A DNA stretch of 45,356 nucleotides, taken from positions 1 to 45,356 of the forward strand of contig JAJQEO010000025.1 in NCBI GenBank assembly GCA_021201665.1, read 5' to 3'. This stretch comes from Lachnospiraceae bacterium. GTDB taxonomy: Bacteria > Bacillota > Clostridia > Lachnospirales > Lachnospiraceae. The notes below the pieces were generated by a model, which worked only from the letters and a program-made list of their open reading frames with translations, ran no database searches and had not been told where the DNA came from. Both the position numbers and the translations under genes were made by a program. Below, piece by piece: positions 41,705-45,356 of the stretch (position 1 is its first letter; each line of letters begins with the position of its first letter).

Positions 41705-41815
41705 AACGTCCCCTCATTCCACCGGGGACCTGGCGGCAGGTCGCTCCGCCCATTTAAAGGCGCTTCGCGCGGGGCGGGGCTTTCGAAAGTACCAAAACGA
41801 AAACATCGAAAGTCC
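41705..41815. repeat. GC-rich palindromic stretch after the kinase gene
   Basis: GTCCCC..GGGGAC (about 41709-41730), CCGCCC..GGGCGG enclosing GGCGCTTCGCGC (about 41747-41778) and CTTTCGAAAG (about 41780-41789). No convincing T-run; no gene. Similar hairpin TCCCACCC..GGGTGGGA lies at 42961-42984. Confidence 0.5.
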
Positions 41816-41866
41816 TGTACGCAAAAAAAAGCCTACGCAAAAAAGATTAAATTCGTAAAAAGAATA

Positions 41867-41895
41867 TTGACAATTTCCTGAGGCTGGGGTACTAT
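41867..41895 (+). promoter_or_regulatory. Promoter of the Asn/Pro-repeat gene
   Basis: TTGACA (41867-41872), exactly 17 bp and TACTAT (41890-41895). In the leader ACCGCC/GGCGGT (41960-41983) forms a hairpin followed by AGATTTTGTTATTT, which could act as an attenuator. Confidence 0.7.
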
Positions 41896-42044
41896 AAAAA
41901 CGTGTTTATGTGAATCTTTTAAAGATAATCTTCAGGAAAATCTCAATGAAAATCTCTCAACCGCCGCAATATCTGATGGCGGTAGATTTTGTTATTTGAA
42001 TATCTCCACATCTATCATAATCCCCGGAACGGACAAAATTTGAT

Positions 42045-42812
42045 ATGGCTGGTGAGTGGAAAAGAATAGACCTGACTTTAAGCAAAAGTAGAGCGGGTCA
42101 GGGCAAAGTGCGCCAAATCGCAGGGACGCCGGGAAATGAAGACCCGGCCAGGGAAAAACCGGGCATCTCTGAGTCGGACACATCGAGTTCGAACGCCTCG
42201 AAAGCGAATGCGCCGAACCCGAATGACCCGAAACCAAATACCTCAGAATCGAATAAACCAAATCCAAACGACCCGGAACCGAATATCTCAGAACCGAATA
42301 AGCCGAACCCGGACAGACTGGAAGCAGATATCCCGACACTGCCTGATTTGAAACCGTTTATCAGACAGTCAAATACTCCGAATTCCGACAGATCAGATCC
42401 TGACGAATGTGGCGGAGAGGAGCCTGCTTTCGTAAGAAGAAAGGCGCCTGTCAGCAGCTATCTGGTGGCATGTGAGGAGGACGAACTCAGGGAGTACCAG
42501 AAGCAGCTGCTTTTCGATGTGCTTGGCCCGATTTTCTTTGGCAGAAAGCAGGCCGCGAGCCGGGAGGAGCTTGCCGAGCTGTTCCGCGCCAGATATGGGA
42601 TAGACGTGGACGCGGACTTCTGCGAGGGCGATGACCACTTTGAAGAATACCGTGAGGCGCAGGAGGCCATTGCCGAGGGCATGAGTATTTACGCAGGACA
42701 GATTGCCTTCGGAGACAGTGTGCTTGCCGAATTGGCCGGAGTGATCTGGGAGGACCTGGAACGGCAGGACGGACGGCGCTTCCGCAGAATCAATACGATG
42801 CTGGAGGAATGA
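42045..42812 (+). CDS. Hypothetical protein with Asn/Pro-rich repeats
   Basis: The 255-residue product is not recognised. Residues about 45-120 are a disordered segment of repeating NPNDPxPNxSExNKP blocks, from a DNA repeat with a 48-bp period (about 42205-42305). The C-terminal 120 residues are acidic, probably alpha-helical and soluble (VACEEDELREYQKQLLFDVLG near 140 onward). No signal peptide or membrane segment. The ribosome-binding site is poor (CGGAACGGAC some distance upstream). A consensus promoter lies 150 bp upstream, supporting that it is expressed. Confidence 0.7.
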   Translation: MAGEWKRIDLTLSKSRAGQGKVRQIAGTPGNEDPAREKPGISESDTSSSNASKANAPNPNDPKPNTSESNKPNPNDPEPNISEPNKPNPDRLEADIPTLPDLKPFIRQSNTPNSDRSDPDECGGEEPAFVRRKAPVSSYLVACEEDELREYQKQLLFDVLGPIFFGRKQAASREELAELFRARYGIDVDADFCEGDDHFEEYREAQEAIAEGMSIYAGQIAFGDSVLAELAGVIWEDLERQDGRRFRRINTMLEE

Positions 42813-42960
42813 GTGATTGAGTCAGCTTTCTGCCAGTTATGCATGAATCAATATTGTGTATATTTGCTTTCAAAGAATGATGCTGTACATGTCGGGAAAT
42901 AAGGGGCAACTGCATTGAAATAGCCTTCGGCGATGGCAAGTGCGCATGTGAAAGGGAATG

Positions 42961-42984
42961 TCCCACCCACTTTTTGGGGTGGGA
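42961..42984. repeat. Perfect hairpin in the gap before the amidase gene
   Basis: TCCCACCC/GGGTGGGA with the loop ACTTTTTG. It is preceded by GGCAAGTGCG, also found near 28970 and 27718. Neither strand has a following T-run. Confidence 0.5.
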
Positions 42985-43056
42985 TGCACTCCTTCTTGCT
43001 ATAGAATTCACAGCTTGCGCGGATACTGCATAGTATAAAGAAAAAGCAGTCAATGT

Positions 43057-43797
43057 GTGCGAAGTGTGGAAATAAAGGGAAAGAGATTTTTAAAGTTACT
43101 CCAATATTTTATGCTGTTAATCTTATTTGCTGCGGTGCTTTTTCTGCCCTCGTATGGCGCGAAACAGGAGGCGGAAAAGACCTCCGGGAGCGAGGCGGCA
43201 GAGGATGGCACGGCCGGCAAGATCGTCATTGACCCGGGACATGGCGGGATGGATTCCGGCATGGTCGGAGAGAGTGGGGCCAGCGAGAAGGTTCTGAATC
43301 TGATTTATGCGAAAAAGCTGGCGGCGCTGCTGGAAGCAGAAGGCTATGAAGTGGTTCTGACGCGGGAGACGGAGGATGGCCTGTATGACGAGGACGCGTC
43401 GAATAAAAAAGCGCAGGATATGGAGCGGCGGGTGGCGATCATTGCAGAGGAGGATCCGCTGCTGACTGTGAGCATCCATCAGAACAGCTATCCGGAGGAT
43501 TCCTCTGTGAAAGGACCGCAGGTATTTTATTTTGGACAGTCGGCAGAGGGGGAAAAGCTGGCGGCGGCGATTCAGGACAGTCTGAACGAGGAACTTTCCA
43601 TCGAGCGGCCGCGGACACAGAAGGGGAATACGACGTACTACATATTAAAAAGGTCGGTCAGTACGACGGTGATTGTGGAGTGCGGATTTCTGACAAATCC
43701 GGAGGAGGAGGCGCTGCTTCAGGAGGAAACCTATCAGGATCAGGTGGCGCAGGCGATCTGTGACGGGATATTGGATTATATCCATGGCGGAGCGTAA
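43057..43797 (+). CDS. N-acetylmuramoyl-L-alanine amidase, CwlD-like (Amidase_3)
   Basis: The 246-residue protein has an N-terminal membrane anchor (about 12-32) and an Amidase_3 domain with zinc ligands in DPGHGG (about residue 60), Glu in ASEKVLNL and His in SIHQNSYP, and the catalytic Glu in VECGFLTN. It cleaves the bond between MurNAc and L-Ala. The layout fits CwlD, which acts before PdaA in making cortex muramic delta-lactam; a PdaA-like enzyme is at 14.5 kb. The start is GTG 43057 with a weak AAAGAAAAAG site, so the N-terminus may be a few residues different. Confidence 0.88.
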   Translation: MRSVEIKGKRFLKLLQYFMLLILFAAVLFLPSYGAKQEAEKTSGSEAAEDGTAGKIVIDPGHGGMDSGMVGESGASEKVLNLIYAKKLAALLEAEGYEVVLTRETEDGLYDEDASNKKAQDMERRVAIIAEEDPLLTVSIHQNSYPEDSSVKGPQVFYFGQSAEGEKLAAAIQDSLNEELSIERPRTQKGNTTYYILKRSVSTTVIVECGFLTNPEEEALLQEETYQDQVAQAICDGILDYIHGGA

Positions 43798-43806
43798 ATG
43801 GAGTGC

Positions 43807-43847
43807 ATAAAAAGAAGGCACACACAGTGTATGCTGTATGCGCCTTC
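43807..43847 (-). terminator. Terminator of the S1-domain gene
   Basis: On the minus strand GAAGGCGCATAC..GTGTGTGCCTTC (43847-43814) forms a long stem followed by TTTTTAT. It lies between two convergent genes and probably also stops some plus-strand transcripts, though the plus side lacks a T-run. Confidence 0.75.
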
Positions 43848-43906
43848 CTGCCTGATATGGATATACGCGGTTGAAAATACTCAGCGGCTTTGCCCTTCAG
43901 GTTCAA

Positions 43907-45109
43907 TCAAAGCTTAATATTTTTAAACAGCGACGCGAGGGATGTAGTGGCCTCTTCGGTCTTCGGCATTTTGTAGGTCTCTTCCTCGATCTGCTGCGGG
44001 GCGGTGTCCTCGAGAGCCTTCATGCTGAGGCTGATCTTGCCGTCCTTTACAGCGATGACCTTGACCTTGACGGTCTGGCCTTCTTTGAGGACGTCGCTCG
44101 GGTATTTCACGCGCTCCCGACTGATCTGGGAGACATGCACCATGCCGCTGATGCCCTTTCCGAGATTGATGAAAGCGCCGTAATCCTTGAGGGTCTCCAC
44201 CGTGCCTTCGGTGACAAATCCGACTTCAATATTGGAAATGCGCTGCTTGCGCTCCTCGCGCTCTTTTTCACGGAGAATATCGCGGGCAGAGAGGACCAGA
44301 CGCTTGCCCTCCGGCTCAGCTGTGATGACGCGGACCTCAATCTCGCGTCCGACATATTCGTCCAGATTTTCCACATAGGACAGAGAGAGCTTGGAGGCGG
44401 GGATAAATCCGCGGATGCCTTCCACGTAGCAGGTCACGCCGGCTTTCACTGCCTCAGTGATTTTTACCGTGATATTAGACTGATCCTTCTGCAATTGCTG
44501 CAGGCGCTCCCACCCGAGAACTGCGGCAGCGGCTTTCAAGGAGAGCTGAATGCGTCCCTGGGCATTGTCGCGGCGAATAACAGTGGCGGAGACTTCCTGC
44601 CCGATGGAGAAGGTTTTAAGAGAAAAATCCGGATCATCGCTCGCGTCCTCCGCACGAATGACGCCGTCCGTATAGATGCCGAGATCAATGATCAGCTCCT
44701 CGTCAGAAACGCCGATGACGGTCCCGGTGAGGATATCTCCCTCGTGGATTGGCTTCATGGATGCCGTGATGGCCGCATCGTAGTCTGCCATACTCTCAGT
44801 GGGCTGTGCGGGAGCCTGGGCTGCTTCCGCAGCGTCCTCGGTGGCTTCACTGACGGTTTTGGCTGCCGCAGCTGCTTCGGCAGCAGTCTGCGCTGTGGCG
44901 TCTGTCTCGGAAGCGGCCTGCGTTGTGGCTTCTGCCGCAGTCTCTGCTGCGCCTGGCTCAGGAGCTGATTCCGCCATAACCTCGGATGCTGCGGTCTCTG
45001 CTTTGGGCGCCGCTTCTTCCGTGACCTCTGCTGACTCAGCTATTGCGGCTTCCGCACTCGCGGTCTCTTTCTCTTCCGCTTCCTGTGCAATTACATTTTC
45101 TTCACTCAT
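43907..45109 (-). CDS. S1 RNA-binding-domain protein (RpsA-like)
   Basis: The 400-residue cytoplasmic protein has three S1/OB-fold domains: about 121-193 (EGDILTGTVIGVSDEELIID), 210-278 and 295-366 (GFVTEGTVETLKDYGAFINL, the most canonical). In Bacillota such short S1 proteins are annotated as 30S protein S1 homologues but are not strictly part of the ribosome in all species. Residues 1-105 are an Ala/Glu/Thr-rich, predicted disordered extension. AAGGAAAGAATCGATT precedes ATG 45109; Met107 is a conceivable internal start. TAGAAT at 45173-45168 is a probable -10. Confidence 0.88.
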   Translation of the reverse strand: MSEENVIAQEAEEKETASAEAAIAESAEVTEEAAPKAETAASEVMAESAPEPGAAETAAEATTQAASETDATAQTAAEAAAAAKTVSEATEDAAEAAQAPAQPTESMADYDAAITASMKPIHEGDILTGTVIGVSDEELIIDLGIYTDGVIRAEDASDDPDFSLKTFSIGQEVSATVIRRDNAQGRIQLSLKAAAAVLGWERLQQLQKDQSNITVKITEAVKAGVTCYVEGIRGFIPASKLSLSYVENLDEYVGREIEVRVITAEPEGKRLVLSARDILREKEREERKQRISNIEVGFVTEGTVETLKDYGAFINLGKGISGMVHVSQISRERVKYPSDVLKEGQTVKVKVIAVKDGKISLSMKALEDTAPQQIEEETYKMPKTEEATTSLASLFKNIKL

Positions 45110-45256
45110 AATCGATTCTTTCCTTTCCTGACATTCTGCCTGTCTTGTCGACGGCCTGATGAAGCTTATTCTATCACAGCTTTTGGTTTTTGAACACTAA
45201 AAAGATAAAGAAAATCAACAAAATTATTAAAAAGAGTTTCAAAAAAATCATTATGG

Positions 45257-45265
45257 TGCTATACT
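45257..45265 (+). promoter_or_regulatory. Extended -10 promoter for a gene beyond the window
   Basis: TG-C-TATACT at 45257-45265, the same extended -10 form as upstream of holB and the foldase. No start codon with a ribosome-binding site follows before the end of the window. Confidence 0.45.
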
Positions 45266-45356
45266 ATCTGGGAAAAGCACGGTATTTCTGCGGCCTTTTC
45301 AGGCCAGGGCACTTCTGCCACGGAGATCCGGCAGGAGCGGCAATGACAGAGAACCG

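Overview
The window looks like chromosome from a gut Clostridia, most likely Lachnospiraceae (Bacillota). The GC content is around 50-55%. Other pointers are a long clostridial-type SRP RNA, a bacterial order yaaO - NMP kinase - holB - ricT - trmN6 - rsmI, class A PBP and sortase-type wall proteins with E/T-rich stalks, an archaeal/eukaryotic-type ProRS, an alpha-L-fucosidase, and PdaA-like plus CwlD-like cortex enzymes that hint at sporulation. No rRNA, tRNA, CRISPR array, intact insertion sequence or prophage was seen.

Layout. 1-1.7 kb: 3' end of a sortase-anchored surface protein, then a decayed Rpn-family gene. 1.7-6.2 kb (minus strand): tadA, the SRP RNA gene and a class A PBP. 6.7-10.5 kb: M18 aminopeptidase, YigZ protein, murI and a DUF1934 gene. 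10.6-14.4 kb: a membrane protein, a secreted FKBP/trigger-factor-like foldase, and an AT-rich island with an ORF6N protein and a YoeB toxin relic. 14.5-23.7 kb: PdaA-like deacetylase, then the yaaO-to-rsmI replication/translation cluster and a split ThrE-type exporter. 23.8-29.8 kb: GH29 fucosidase, Uma2-family protein, serA and a PHP phosphoesterase (minus), and an orphan vsr. 29.9-35.4 kb: proS, the metQ-metN-metI methionine transporter and a convergent LysR regulator. 35.6-41.7 kb: a complete livJ-livH-livM-livG-livF branched-chain amino acid transporter and a cytidylate-kinase-like gene. 42-45 kb: an Asn/Pro-repeat hypothetical protein, a CwlD-like amidase and an S1-domain protein (minus).

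How the genes connect. Two ABC importers (methionine, branched-chain amino acids), a peptidase, a putative Thr/Ser exporter and serA suggest an amino-acid-fermenting or amino-acid-scavenging lifestyle. The fucosidase suggests host or milk glycans as a carbon source. MurI, the PBP, the deacetylase and the amidase all act on peptidoglycan. Both transporter operons have terminator-like hairpins directly after the binding-protein gene, which would give more binding protein than permease.

The most unusual property is pervasive short tandem duplication (12, 15, 21, 30, 31, 42, 48 and 69 bp units), both in leaders and inside genes. Several otherwise ordinary enzymes (PBP, YaaO-like decarboxylase, HolB, PHP phosphoesterase, S1 protein) carry extra hydrophilic low-complexity segments. 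A family of multi-hairpin intergenic repeats is also present. No clearly new defence or biosynthetic system is visible; the best candidates for something undescribed are the repeat families and the structured leaders of the liv operon and the thrE-like gene.
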